From the NCBI GenBank assembly GCA_015501075.1, contig JADNYJ010000357.1, positions 1 to 33,207 of the forward strand: DNA of 33,207 nucleotides, written 5' to 3'. The stretch's first letter is position 1. The number at the start of each line of letters is the position of its first letter. The notes below the pieces were generated by a model. That model worked only from the letters and a program-made list of their open reading frames with translations. It searched no databases and was not told where the DNA came from. Both the position numbers and the translations under genes were made by a program. This document shows, in pieces, positions 1-11,670 of this stretch. The stretch comes from Gymnopilus junonius. Taxonomy: Eukaryota; Basidiomycota; Agaricomycetes; Agaricales; Galerinaceae.

Positions 1-344
1 TTGAATGAGTAGGATACTTAAAACCCGAGTAACTCGACTATAAATACCTATGGGCTCGTAAGGTCATGGACCCTTTCCAACGGTCGTCAAAATCTAAATA
101 TGACAGATTTGTGGCTTGGAAGGCTCAGAGCATGTGTAACATGGGAGAAAGTGTCGGATAGAGTCCAACCGGAAAGACAATCAGATTCAAAGCCTTAAAG
201 CCTGATTGTCCATTCCATACTGGGCATAGTGACAGTGGGAGGGATACCGAGGAAAATATAAGTTCAAATGAGCTGAGAAAGAGACCGCAACGCCAACAGC
301 CATGCTACAGGTGGCCAAGACAATCGAATCAAATTGAAAAGGGT

Positions 345-410
345 TGGCGTAACGCGAAACCGTGATGTTTTTCATGTGGCACGTGCTTTACGGCGCGTCC
401 AAATTCGACG
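345..410. promoter_or_regulatory. Promoter-like element, duplicate of that upstream of HNH copy 1
   Basis: A stretch of about 50 bases carries, in order, AACGCGAAACCGTGA (351-365), a T-rich spacer, the palindrome CACGTG (380-385) and ACGGCGCGTC. The same order of elements, with very similar sequence and orientation, lies at 6396-6446 just upstream of HNH copy 1. CACGTG is the classical G-box/E-box bound by bHLH factors. No HNH reading frame follows it leftwards in the window, so it may be a leftover of a lost copy or control another gene. A short leftward frame (375-187) begins inside it, but I see no support for that frame. Confidence 0.4.
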
Positions 411-2263
411 CGCCCGCGGTCATCCTCAGTCAGATCTACCATTCTCCGGTGTTGCGAGGTGATTGAAAAGATATCATGGGTGCATAAACGAATCTAAAAT
501 TTCCGCTGGACTGTTGTTGAAATGCTTCGGATACAACGGATCCTCGGTTAGCATTTAAAATTCTTTGAGTAGCATAATGCATATTACAACTTTTAAGATA
601 AGGCTGCAAAGAACGGACTAAAACCCGGAACTCTATCACGAAAGCAAAATAATGGCTACTCATTGGAAATTCTTAATAGAATATCCCAAGGAATCAAAAG
701 AAAGCGCTACATAAGATCCTCAATGCTCCTGTTCGATTTACCACGATGTCAATAGCTATTGAAGCCGTCTTCGGATCCTGCGCTGGCATTATTTATGCTA
801 GAAGAGTCAATGACACCCTATGAAGCCTGTTCCACATTCAATGAGTACTAAGCTCTTCGCCTCTATCCCCTCATTATTAAGAAGACAGACATCCCTAGTA
901 CCCACCGATGAACAAGGATGTCAGCTGACCTCTCACTGTGAGATATCTTCAATTATCCCCCCACTGTGTTCTTAGAAATATAATTATAATGGCCAGAAAG
1001 GCGTACTAAATAATATACACAAATATTTATAACCTGCGCACTGAAACAATGAATCTTTCCCCATATGCCTACAGGCTCTCAGACTCCAAACTTGAGGCAA
1101 CGGTCCAAGCTGGAACCGTACGAGGAGGACCAACTACGACGAGCTCGCTACCTCGGGCCTGCACAGCCGCGGCTTTTGTGATCCAAGAAGACATGAAAGC
1201 TACAGGAGGCAGATACACGTTACATCATATGTGCACTGTTAGACGACCTGGATAGGAATGCTTACTAGCTGTTGTGGAGACAAACCAAAGGAGAATGATC
1301 GACGTGACGAAAAGGCGCTTTATATCACCAGGTTCCGGGAGGTCTGGGACAAACAATATGAAAAGGGTTGCAGCTAGGAAACACATTTGGTTTAAATTCA
1401 AACGTCAACATCGAGAAGACATACTGAAGGATATAATGCCGACGAGGAAAGACATAGTACAATGGAACAAAGCAGTATTCCTCCCACCCGCTGTCGGCTT
1501 GGAACTCCACCAGAGTCTGATAGATTTGTGTCAGCCAGTGCGCTAAAGCTGGAATGGAGCACAGCTTACAAGATGGAGGTAAGGCTTAGTATAACGATAG
1601 AGTAGAATCCGGCGATGAAGAAAGTTGCAACTGAACAAATATCCCCAACTCAGAATGATCCAACGATGCAAAAGAATAGATTGAAGCGCACTGCTATTCT
1701 TGTCACTAGAACTTGTAGTCGTGAAGCCGAGAGCAGCTAGAAGAATGCTGAGGAGTTGAGAACCAACCACGATTCCTGAAATATCTACGGTTACAAGAAG
1801 GTGACACTGAAAAGCGAAAAGACGCACTGTAATATGTGTTGCGGTGGTACAAGAGTTCCCATTTTCTCGCAGGATTGACGAAAAACAGACCACCGTCCCC
1901 GCCCGGCCCATTATACGTGTTATCGTGGGTCGGTAATAGTCTCTTGTAAGAGGACCAGGAAAACCAAGTCATTGTGGGTGAGGGTGTATGAAACAGTATG
2001 ATAAGAGGAGTTCGACATGCCCTAGGCCAGCCTCGGTAGAGGTGCTGTTTGTCTGATGTCAGCAATTGCCACGAACGTTACATAATCTAAAGATCAGAAC
2101 TAGGGTTCGAGTCTGGGTCTTGGGCTTTGATTTTCTTTCCCTCCCGGTCATACAAATTACCAACATATAATTCACGAGCAAGCTTGGAACAAGCCCGATT
2201 GTCTGTGAGCGTGGAATCCCAGTAATCTCATACTGGGATGATAATAAGCCAAGATGGTTCCAT
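411..2263. other. No recognisable gene
   Basis: I see no supported gene here. Leftward frames between 2065 and 1543 include a hydrophobic, serine/leucine-rich stretch that could be a decayed membrane protein, but I find no start, splice pattern or family motif that ties the pieces together. Rightward frames at 1049-1255 and 1274-1546 look random in composition. The left edge of the monooxygenase gene (its stop codon) is at 2264. Confidence 0.4.
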
Positions 2264-4063
2264 CTAACTATTATAACGCCCTCCATTAAACAGCTCCAAT
2301 GCGCGCAACTTATCCTCCTCTGGAGATGTTTCCCCAATCCATCCCCATTCTCTCTCAAGGACATGCACCAACTCCTTCAATTTCAATAGAGGTACATTTT
2401 TATCACCTGCAATCACGTCCTCAAAACCAGGAACTATGAGCTCATAAATTTCGCCAGTTGTCTTGGATTTTTCGAGGACCGAGTTACCCATCGGACAGCA
2501 GATGGTATTGTAAACCTCAGAGATACGGGAAAACGTCTCCGGACGACATGCCTCATCTGAAAGCAAGCCAGCAAGAATATAAGCGTCCTGTTGGAAGACA
2601 GGAGGGAGCAGTCAGTGGTAATTATTTAGGTCGGTACCGAAATCGCACTTCAATCGTTTGTGCTGCTCCGCCTCCTTGGAATGGAGTCATTGCATGAGCC
2701 TATACAATAGATATTTTATTAATCAGTACTTTCGCCTAAAATGAAGGGCACAAGCTCACCGCATCACCACCTAAAAATACGCGACCTTTGGAATAGCTTT
2801 CCAGTGGAATCAACGCACGAATTACCCATTTAGTCGGGTTCTCAGCACACTAAATTCCCAATCATTACGTCAAGTAAGAAATACGTGCAGAAAATCTTCC
2901 TGAAACAGTATAGAACACTTACCTGGATGAGCGCCTGTACTTCTCTTTCCCATCCATAAAACATAGATAACATTTCTTCCCGCGTGCATGACTTCACGCT
3001 TGGTCCTTCACAAGTTTCACCTTTTTTAGACGGGTCGAACGTGAAAAATACAGTGTTAATGCTCCTCCCTCCGGATATAGGATAGGCGACGATGTGCTGG
3101 TTGAGCATCAATATGGTGTTAATAACCAGAAATGAATTATAAATTATGCTAACCTTGCCCTTACCCCAATACTAGCGAAAAACGTTATAACTAACCAATT
3201 TGAATTCAAAGGTAAGGAAATTGCCTCGTACCATCACAGGCCCATGCAGTGCCCGACACTCCGGGAACACTGCCTCCAATTTTGCAACCGGAATAAGACC
3301 GCGATATGCGATATATCCAGGGCATTTGGGATTGAATGAGGGAGAGTCTAAAAGACCTTGTTTTGTCAGGAAGCATTTTCGTACCACGGAGTTAATCCCA
3401 TCCATCCCGATGAGAACATCACAATGACATTTTGGCCGTTATCGAATTGAAGGCAGATTTCATCCTCCCTCTCCTCGTAGCTAAGGAGGCGATGTGAAAA
3501 GTGCAATCGACCTCTAGATGACCGAGGAAGGTTTGTTGTAGGTCCGCTCTGTGAAACCTTATGGGACTCCCTAGGAATCTATTAAATTACTCTGGTGCGA
3601 TTGAAAACCTTGGATGCATATGTACCTCGTCTTTTCAAGTCCTCAATATAAAATCCTTCCGGCTGGTCGGCTTTGCGAATTTCAAAGACAGTACCTCATA
3701 AATGCAGCGTAAGTCGATGTGAGAACAGGCAAAACGGCAAGAATTTCACTGATAGAGGAATCGTCGGGCACCTGAGGTAGCAAGCGCAGGAGGTCTTCCT
3801 GCAGCCCTATACTTTTCATGATCTTCCATGTTCTTGGCCAAAAGTCGATTCCAGCACCAATATTCGAAATACAAGGAGACGCCTCGTAGATGCTGATTTC
3901 TAGATTACTTTTCTCCTTCTTCATGGCACCTAGAGCTACAGAAAGAGTTAAACCGCCGATGCCTGCACCTCTATAGCTTGATGTAAGTGTAACTTGTAAG
4001 AGGTTTGTCTAATAGCCCAATGACTTACACAATGGCAACCCGTACTCTTTCGTTTGAAGGCAT
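2264..4063 (-). CDS. FAD-dependent monooxygenase (salicylate hydroxylase-like), two frame losses
   Basis: Nine exons rebuilt from motifs and phase: 4063-4029, 3970-3750, 3694-3626, 3570-3232, 3171-3154 (18 nt), 3096-2923, 2849-2760, 2699-2649, 2587-2264; about 440 aa, the usual length for the PHBH-like class A flavoprotein monooxygenases. The N-terminal dinucleotide fold IVGAGIGGLTL (residues 11-21) is split by intron 1. The DVLIGMDGINSVVR segment is the DG motif, and RVFLGGDAAHAMTPFQGGG is the GD/FAD-ribityl motif. Family members hydroxylate aromatic or polyketide-like substrates with NAD(P)H and O2; the substrate here cannot be told. Exon 4 enters in phase 1 and leaves in phase 0 but is 339 nt, so two bases are missing: one at a four-base run (3497-3500), one near 3423-3428. 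Hence it is either a recent pseudogene or a sequencing artefact. The last intron starts with the weak donor GTGCGA. Confidence 0.85.
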
Positions 4064-4105
4064 GGGCTTGAAGAATGCGAGGTCGTTACAGGGCCCTCCA
4101 TCCTC

Positions 4106-4113
4106 TATATATA
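4106..4113 (-). promoter_or_regulatory. TATA box of the monooxygenase gene
   Basis: TATATATA lies 43 bases upstream of the proposed ATG at 4063, on the coding side of the leftward gene. The short distance implies a very short 5' leader, which is common in fungi. No other TATA-like sequence is seen close by. Confidence 0.5.
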
Positions 4114-4442
4114 CACTGACTGGCCTACTTTTGGCCAATTGAAGACAAAAACACGACTTCCTTGTATTACGTGCCAATCGGCTGTTATACTACCGTGAAA
4201 GCTTCTGCAAAAGTTGCGTTGGATAGTTTACCCATAGAAAAGACGCTGGGTTATGAAGCGGGTCGCGGTTAACCCGCAATCTTTGGAATTCTCCCATATG
4301 AGAAGTGCCACTAGCATTGCACTAGCACCTCGAACTTGCTTTACACCATGATGCGCGATGAATATTACGGCTGGTGATCGTTAACGACAACTGAGAAATT
4401 GGCTTCTGCCTATTCATCAAGGTTCTAGGCCTGCAAGAGGCG

Positions 4443-4600
4443 TTAAAAGAAAGGAATGGATTCAATGGGTGTATGAGAAGGGAAGGCGTCTCCGAAGAAC
4501 TCGCAAAGGATAAGAGAACCATAAATGGCTCTTGCTTGATACTCAAGTGCAGGAATAAGTCCCTTCGGGTTGATAGATGTGACTAATTCAAGTATCAGAA
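4443..4600 (-). pseudogene. Glutathione S-transferase N-terminal fragment
   Basis: One reading frame contains INPKGLIPALEY followed by SLILCEFFGDAFPSHTP. This matches the cis-proline loop and following helix of the omega/ure2-like fungal glutathione S-transferases (typically NPKGLVPAL ... ESL.LCEFLEDA.P), where the serine contacts glutathione. Upstream, the thioredoxin-fold first strand and catalytic Cys/Ser region cannot be found. Downstream, stops appear in every frame soon after the motif, and the helical C-terminal domain is not readable although faint resemblance continues to about 4330. I read it as a decayed copy next to the monooxygenase; both belong to detoxification families, but no functional link is shown. 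Confidence 0.6.
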
Positions 4601-4799
4601 GCGGTTGCATTTGGCCATAAATCTTCAGAAGCGGTCCAGAGGTATTGGCTGGACGTAAGATCAAGAATACATATACTGTAGACATTGACACGCATATTTT
4701 AGGTAGACTCAATTGGCTTGTAGTCTCAGTAGCCGACATCATATCCAGAATGGCATTTGATGTTTGAGTTTTTCAGTGGCTGAGGTTCAAAGCACTCGG

Positions 4800-5145
4800 T
4801 GACAAGCTCCCATGGACCTGGATACTGTATATACAAATGCAGTCGAAAGAGACAAGGTTCTAGAGGAAACCGAGGAAATCGATGATCGTCTTCACTGCAA
4901 GGCACCAACCCCCAGAGCCATTCCGCGATATAGTCCGAGGAGCGAGTGGGTATCAGTATCTGGCGCAGGAAAAAATTGTAAGTGATGAAGAGATCGAAGC
5001 CAGTCTAGAAATGGATGAAGTCGCCATGAAGATCAACCAACGCGCACAAACGATAGGTTCCAATATCCTTGAAAACCTAACTTACCGTTTTGAGCAGTAT
5101 AAACGAGATCGACCATTCAGATATGGGCCATCTCAAAATCATTGA
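4800..5145 (+). other. Possible coding fragment, unidentified
   Basis: A rightward frame from 4882 to 5145 has a charged, helix-like composition (many Glu, Lys, Arg, with stretches such as SDEEIEASLEMDEVAMKI), unlike the random frames around it. A second frame covering about 4813-4980 also looks coding (DTVYTNAVERDKVLEETEE), so a frame change or an intron may join them. No family is recognised and no start is defined. Its end overlaps the 3' end of HNH copy 1 on the other strand by 29 bases, which is a reason for doubt. Confidence 0.25.
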
Positions 5146-6343
5146 GGGTGGTAGGGACTGTAGTCAACCATTGTAGAATCGAAGCATTCGTGGTGGCATC
5201 ATTTGGGTTCAATTTGTTGAAGATGAGAAGCATTCCATGATCCAACGATTCGTTGAAAGCTTCCGTGTCGAGCGGTTGCCTCTTCTTTCTTCGATTATAT
5301 CGCTCAGGTCGAGTAAAACTACTCCGCTCACTGGAATTCTCGCCGTCAACATGTCTGTGGTTTGCACTATCCACAGGATCGAGGGATTTTGGTACCCGGA
5401 CAAAGGAACGAATGGCATCCGCAGGAATTGGTTTAGTCCATGCACGGTAGATGGACAAAATCTTTTCGATTGGCTTTCGCAGATCTTCGCGGGAAACATA
5501 GTAGTTATAAAGGCGTTTCTTGAAGGTATAGCCAGCGTGGTATATCACAAATCGAGGGTGGACATGCGAGACAATGGTCGGGAAATCTGTAAATGGATAT
5601 TCGAATTGGTCGGGAGATGTGTCATTGGCGGCACCTTTGAATTCCTCAGTGGATTCAGGCCAGCGGTCAATTGAAGTACCCTTGAAATAGCGTGAAACGA
5701 CGAATTTGTATCGGTAAGGACCAGCCTATAATAAATTTGGTTGGCAAAGGAGAATTTCCTGCAGAGGATAGGAAGACGCGTACTGGTATTAGATCAGCGA
5801 AATTGTTATCCACTGGACCACGCTTCTTATGCCTTCTATATGAACGCAGGACTGAGGGATCCTCTGGGATCAGAATCCACAGACGATGACGAAACGACCG
5901 GTGCAAATCAGACGATACTAATAAAACAACACGTCAAGCATAAATAAAGGCATTAAAACAAAAGGACACATACGCCGTATAACGTTGGAAGAAGAGTCAA
6001 CGTTCAGTTGACCATAATTCATTCCCCACGAATATTCCAGTCGGGATATCTAATTCTACATTTGCCCTCATGGTATGCAGCACGTAGAACAGACTTACAA
6101 TGTGTTCAGGGGTTGTTCTTGAGAGAACATGGCTATAACAAGTTGAATCTCCGGTATTCCTGATGATACATCTATCCATAGATAGTTCAGAAGTCGCGTC
6201 AAGGACGCGTCTTTCGAGTCCGTCGGAAAGCCCGTCACTTTGTTTAATAGCAGCAATTTCTGACTTCGTAGTCTGTGGAGGTGCGATCGGGAGGTGGTTT
6301 GAACTTTGGGAATAGAGCTAGAACAACAAGAGCAGCGGGGCAT
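5117..6343 (-). CDS. HNH-family protein, type A, copy 1 (one frame loss)
   Basis: Exons 6343-6099, 6049-5974 (76 nt), 5917-5784 (134 nt), 5725-5117; 354 aa if one base is restored. The putative HNH residues are the His of CYSHVLSR, the Asn of LNVDSSSN and the His of SSDLHRSF, as expected for the HNH_2-type fold found in many fungal proteins. The rest has the family marks FPTIVSHVHPRF, a TRPERYNR motif and the C-terminal QWLTTVP. Exon 1 is 245 nt where the intact copies have a multiple of three: the frame starting with ATG at 6343 (Cys/Ser-rich, like the other copies) must shift between about 6320 and 6270 to reach the conserved PPQTTKSE frame. Closest in sequence to copy 2; it lies about 10 kb from the main cluster, so it is probably a dispersed duplicate. 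Whether it cuts DNA is unknown. Confidence 0.8.
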
Positions 6344-6395
6344 CCTTGATGTTGGAAATTAAAAGGATTGAATTTATCGTGTCAACTGACTCCCA

Positions 6396-6446
6396 AACGC
6401 GAAACCCGTGACATTTCTTTTGTCGCACGTGATTAACGGCGCGTCA
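6396..6446 (-). promoter_or_regulatory. Promoter element of HNH copy 1 (CCCGTGA ... CACGTG)
   Basis: AAACCCGTGA (6402-6411) and the palindrome CACGTG (6426-6431), followed by ACGGCGCGTC, sit 59-103 bases upstream of the start of copy 1. The pair recurs in the two divergent A/B promoters of the main cluster and in near-duplicate form at 345-410. A bHLH-type or similar regulator is an inference from the palindrome alone. Confidence 0.45.
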
Positions 6447-7338
6447 CGCTGTTGTCTCGACGTCTGGACTTTTCAAGGACTTTTGAGTAAATACTTAGCA
6501 GTAAGTACTCATTATTTAAATATTAATGGAGCAGAGTTGCTGTTACTCAGTACGTCTTCAAATTAAAAGTCTTCTTTTCCTTCTTTATCACCTTCAAGCC
6601 TCAAGGAATGGGACGTCCTGCGCGAATGGCTTTGGGCTTCATCACGCAAGTAACGCCCATATATGTCAAGCAGATGTTCTCGCAACTAGCAAAATAGTCA
6701 GCAAAGTTAGGAAGGGGAATTGAGAAATTTTAGCCATTTATTAACATTGCTTGAGAGCTGTAGCAGTGTCGTCGGTTTAAAATATCATCAGTTCCGTGAA
6801 CCAGTGTGTGATGCTTGCGGTGATCACACACCTGCGAGCCCACTACGGAGAGATGGTAATCAGCAGGAAGGTACCAGAATTTGACAGAGTCGCAATTACA
6901 AGGCGAGGGAGCAAATCCGGAGTAAAAAAAAAAATGATACACATACAATAAGTACAGATACATCCACTAATAACAGTGCAACCACCAAACGCCCCTACTG
7001 CACATGCCGTGTACAGCCCTAATAACTCATGTAGAAAAAAAAAACTCCAAAAAAACTCCAAAACCACACAAGTCCTACTTCGCAAAGGAAAACATTTAAA
7101 TCCGAAGAAGGAAGGGAAAAAAAGCATGAAGGTGAACCGAGGGCGAAGAACGAGAGGAGAGGATAGGATAGGAGATGCATCGGATAAAGACAGAAGAGAA
7201 AAAAGAAGAAAAAAAATCGAACAAAAGAAGGGTTTGAACGATAAAAAAAAGGGGGGAGAGGAGGAGGGGGAAAGTGAAAAAGTGAAAAAGTGAAAAAGAG
7301 TAAAGGAAAAAAAAAAAAAGGAAACAGCAAAGGGCGAA
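6447..7338. other. Intergenic, 3' side of ATG13
   Basis: No gene is seen. From about 6925 to 7330 the plus strand is very purine-rich with several runs of eight or more A. Because this lies just after the ATG13 stop codon, it is best read as its pyrimidine-rich 3' untranslated region. The lysine-rich rightward frame at 6976-7293 is a product of that composition. Confidence 0.5.
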
Positions 7339-10300
7339 TCATCCCAAATGCCCATACACATCCCCATCCCCATCCCTATCCCTATCTCTCTCCTTGAAAC
7401 TATTCCCGCTCCTCCGCCTCTCGTCATACAACTCCAACCGCCCAATGACCTCCTCCGATCCCTGACTCGCAGCGCCCATCTCGCTGGTCGTAGTGCTAGT
7501 CGCCAGCGCGATTGAGCTCGTGGAGGCTTGTTGATGATGGAGCTGGAGCCGGCCGCGCCCGCTTGGTCCGCCTGGGGGTAAGGGCATGTCCACGCCCAGA
7601 CTGGGGGTGCGAGCGTGCGCGGGCCCGGTGCTCATTCCGGTGCTGGGGCTGTAGGGATAGGATGGGTACGTTTCGCGGTCGCGGTCGCGGTCTTGGTCTG
7701 CGGCGGTACTGGCTCTGCGGGGAAGAGGGTACCCTACGAGTCCGAGTCCAAGACCACCACGGCTACCTTGTGCACGAGAGGTAGACGGTCCACTCGAGCG
7801 CGAGCGCGAGTCCGGATAATCCCCAGCAGCAGCAGCTGCTGCGCCAGCCGTCGTCTTCGTCTTTTCCTTCTGCTGGTCATCAGAAGAAGAAACAGGAGAA
7901 ACCCTCGACGACGTGGACCTCAACTCCTCCCTGGCCTTCCTCTCCCTCTCCTTCCGCCTTATACTCGCATTCCCACCGCTGGTGATCCCTCGAGGCTCTT
8001 CAAGAACGTCTCGTTCATCTTCCTCAGCCGTTCCTCACTTCGTTCTGGCTGGTCAGCATCGGGCCTTTAGAGGGCGATGTGGAGAGTTGCGCCGCGCGCT
8101 CTGCTAGGAGCTTATCTTCCGCTGCTGGTGATGTTGTTGTTGTTGTGGTCCGAGGAGTCGGAGCTGCAGCAGTTCCAATTCCAGTTGAGGGTGAGGGTGA
8201 TACCGCTGCGGAGGGTTGAAGAGGGAAGGAAACACCGCGCCAAGAGAAGGAGGGGAAGTCGTATACGGAGGCACATCATCATCATCATCGTCATCACTAT
8301 CTTCATCATCAACGACAGCACCCTCAGCGCCACCATCGCCAAACATATCCCTCAGAGGTCTCCGTACCCTCTCTTTCCTCCCAAGAGTCAAGGCGGCTAC
8401 CCCATCATAACGTTCTCTCTCCTTGCCTTTAGCCGAGGAGCCTACTGTGCCCGCCTTGATCGTACTCTCCGTATCATCCCGATCATGTCCTTGTCCTGTA
8501 AGCTGAGGATGGGCACCATCCACACCACCCCCGACGCGATCCTGCACGTCCCCACCATCGTATCGTTGCTGCTCCTGCTCCTGCTCCTGCTGCTCTCTCC
8601 TCTCTCTCTCCTTCGCCCGCCCACTCAACGGCTTCCGCTTATCGATCTCCTGCACGAAAATCGAAATTTCGTCGTCGTCCGCGGCGGTGCTAAGGAACGA
8701 AGTAGATGCGATGCCCTGTAGATCAGATGAAGCAAGTTGGGGGTCAGTTAAGAGTATGTCCCAGAGATAAGAGAGTTGCATGAAGGAGAAAATGCGTGAC
8801 GAGAGGAAGAAAGGAGGAGGGGAAATACCCAATGAACACAGCAGACCACATACAGCAGGGGGGGATTTTATAAGGAAAAAAAGTGAGTCAAAGGAAGATA
8901 GGCGGCCCACATGTTGATGAGCGCGCCCACACCCACACCCACATACGGCCACACTCGGGCAAGCCCATTGTTCTTCAGTACACGAGAAGACGTGGATGAA
9001 AAAGGTAATAAAAACCCTGAACTGCGAAACCGCAAAAAAGGCAGCAAGTAGCAGCGACCAGCGAAAAGGAGAAGCGAAAGAAGCCAGAACAGCAAAAGCA
9101 CGCCAGGAAGCAAAAATAAAAATAAAAATAAAAAGAAGGAGAAGAAGGAGATAAGCCAGAACCAGAACCAGCCACAGAACAAAAAGGGAAAGAAAGAAAC
9201 AGAAGATAAACCCAACAACCCACCTCTTTCTTCCCTTCATGACCCACCGCACTAGCAGGCGTATTCCTCCCACTAACACTCCCCGTCCCCGTCCCAGTCC
9301 CAGGCGCACTGCCAACACCCCCACCAGGGCTAGCGCCCGCACTACCACTCGGAACCACACCAGGACTAGGGTTCGTCCCAGCACCAACGCCAGCACCACC
9401 TCTTCCAGGCGACGCACTGCTCCCTGTCCCACTAGCACCCCCACCGCCAACACCCCCACCGCTGCCCCCACCAACACCCACCCCACTCCCGCTCCCCGCA
9501 CTCCCGACGTACCGATGTCCAAAGCTCGAGGAATACCGCTTCCTAGGCGGCATAGGCATAGGCATAGGCATGGGTACCTGTCCTGCTCTGACATCCTCGC
9601 CCTCCCCTGGGAATCCCCCTCCAACGCCAGCAGACCCCACACTCTGCATACTCTGCATGCTCACCCTCCTACCCCTATCCCTATCCCTATCCCTGTCGGA
9701 AGACGCCGCACTCCCCGGCCTATCTCTCTCTCTCTCTCTATCGCCCAAACTACTCGGCGACCCCCCACCACCTCCAAAACCCCCACCGCCAACGCCGCTC
9801 ATAGCGCTCATCCCGCTCATCCCACTCATAGGCGAAGGCGGGAACCCGAAACGCGCCGCCGTGGCGCTGCTTGGATTCGGGTTCGGGTTCGGGTTCGGGA
9901 TGGGGGATGCTGAGGAGGGTGTTCTCGAATGTGAATGTCCCGTACTTCCACCTGCAATACCAGCATTGCCTGGACCGGCACCCGTACCAGACAACGAGGA
10001 CGGGACAGTAGGCGATCCACTAACCCCCATCCCTGTCCCCGTCGCTGTGCCAATAGCGCCTACGATGCCCTGTCGAATGGATAGAGAAGGCGAAGATCCC
10101 GACGCGGACGCGCTAGATAATGTATGGGATTTGAAAGGGTGGACTTGGACTTGAGTCATATTCGGTTTTCTTATGGGTACAGGACCTACACCAGCACCTG
10201 CACCTGCACCCATACCCATACCTGCACCGCCTGAGATAGGGGAGGAAGAGAGGGACGGAGGCTGTTGTGGTTGTTGCTGCTGAGGAAAAGGGAATTCGCG

Positions 10301-11670
10301 GGTAGATATGGACGAGGAGGACGAGTTCAAACTCTCCCTACGGAGACGATGGAGGGCGAGGCCAGAGGCGGGTATAGGTTGTGTGTGTGGTTGCATAGGA
10401 GTAGGCATGGGCATGGGCATAGGCATAGGACTCTGCATAGTAGGAAACGGGCGTGGAGGGGGTATCAGTGCGCTGGTGCCTGTGCTGGCTGTGGTTCCCA
10501 AGGAAGATGGCGGGCCTGTGCTTGGGACGCGGGAGGGGATGATGAATTTCTCTGCGATGCTCAGGCTATCTACCGCTGCCGCCGTCGCTACACCACCACC
10601 ACCACCACCACCCGCGCTAGAGGCGGCTGTAGCAGAGGTCCCAGAAGTAACCCTCCCCATCGCCCTGGGCGGCGAGCGACCCATAACACTCCTGATGCCG
10701 CTCGAATTGGGCAGAGACGAGCTCGAGATCGAATCGCGCTGTCGGTTCTTATCCAGCGTGGGGATGAACCCCTCCAAATCGAGCGAGATGAACTTGGAGG
10801 ATAAGAGGGACTCGAGCTCGTCGAGCTGGAAGTTGGGGGTGGTGAGGTATGTCGTGGATAAAGTGAATGTGCCGAGGAGGTGCGCGACGGAGGGGAAGGT
10901 GTGGGTGGCCGTTGGGAGCGGGGAGCGGTATGTCGGTGAAGGTGGGGCGTCTGTGGGTAGGTGATAAGAGTAATGTATTCCGTTAGAAATGGGAAATGAG
11001 GATGAGTGACAGACACGACTTACCAAATCCGAGTATGTGTCTCTCAGTCTCACTGTCCCCGGGCGAGCGCACCCTCAACTTGATCGCCAAATGATTCCTA
11101 TTCACCCCACCCAGCCTTCTCTTTAGGCGCTTGTAGAACTTCCACGCGGGGAGGACCCTTAACAAGCTAAACACGCTGCGGAACAGCACGATGCCGTGTT
11201 TGTAAATAATAGGCAGGGCCACATCCGTGTTGGTATCCCTGTGGTTCTGGTTCTGATTCTGCGTGTTCATGTCGAGCGACCAGGTCTCGAGGAGGATGTA
11301 CCTCGGCGTGGGCTCGATTCTGACCCGGGATGAGTCAGGCGACATGTACACCAGCACCTGGTTGTTCGTCAACTCGGGGATGGAGAGCAACACCTGGATT
11401 TCGAGCGGCGGGGGCCGAGAGGCAGGGCGAGGGAGATGCTCTTGTACGGCTCCCTAGCCTCCTTGGTGAACAGGTCCGAGTCGGGTGTCTCCAAGTTGAA
11501 CTGCAAATGCCAGTAAGTAGTGTTCAGCCAGTACACACGCTACGCACCCATTTGTCGACCCTGGAAGAGGACGCGGAGTCCTCAGTCGCGCGTGCATGGT
11601 GGACGGTGTAGAAAAGCTTGGTATAGAAATGGAAGGCTATCTGGTCGGCTTTGTGGGTGTCATTGGACAT
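7339..11670 (-). CDS. ATG13: Autophagy protein 13 (Atg1 kinase complex subunit)
   Basis: Atg13 links the Atg1 kinase to Atg17-type scaffolds at the pre-autophagosomal structure and is controlled by TORC1. The start at 11670 gives the classic N-terminus: KADQIAFHFYTKL, then KW, intron, FNLETPDSD. The HORMA domain continues with EIQVLLSIPELTNNQVLVY, YKHGIVLFRSVFSLLRVLPAW and RSPLPTATHTFPSV. A very long Ser/Pro/Gly-rich disordered tail follows, ending in EEVIGRLELYDERRRSG. Exons 11670-11548, 11500-11024 and 10950-9224 are clear; the next begins at 8715 after an unusually long (508 nt) intron. The order after that is uncertain: the frame changes near 8290-8104, 8040 and 7985. Exon 2 is one base short by phase (C run at 11410-11414). 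Since ATG13 is normally single copy, sequencing error is likelier than loss. Confidence 0.9.
8270..8312. repeat. ATC/CAT trinucleotide-rich tract
   Basis: A run of imperfect CAT/ATC repeats inside the ATG13 tail; on the coding strand it encodes an acidic Asp-rich stretch (DEDSDDDDDDD). It is one of many low-complexity tracts in this gene and a place where length variation or base-calling error is likely. Confidence 0.7.

Noticed and set aside
2099..2125. GGTTCGAGTCT resembling a tRNA B box
   Set aside because: No matching A box, acceptor stem or anticodon arm can be folded around it.
6976..7293. Lysine/glutamate-rich rightward open frame
   Set aside because: It lies in the purine-rich antisense of the ATG13 3' flank; the composition comes from A/G runs and no domain or start context supports it.
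9239..10964. Several long rightward frames rich in Pro, Thr, Ser or Gly
   Set aside because: They are antisense to the low-complexity tail and HORMA-adjacent part of ATG13, which carries the recognisable motifs.
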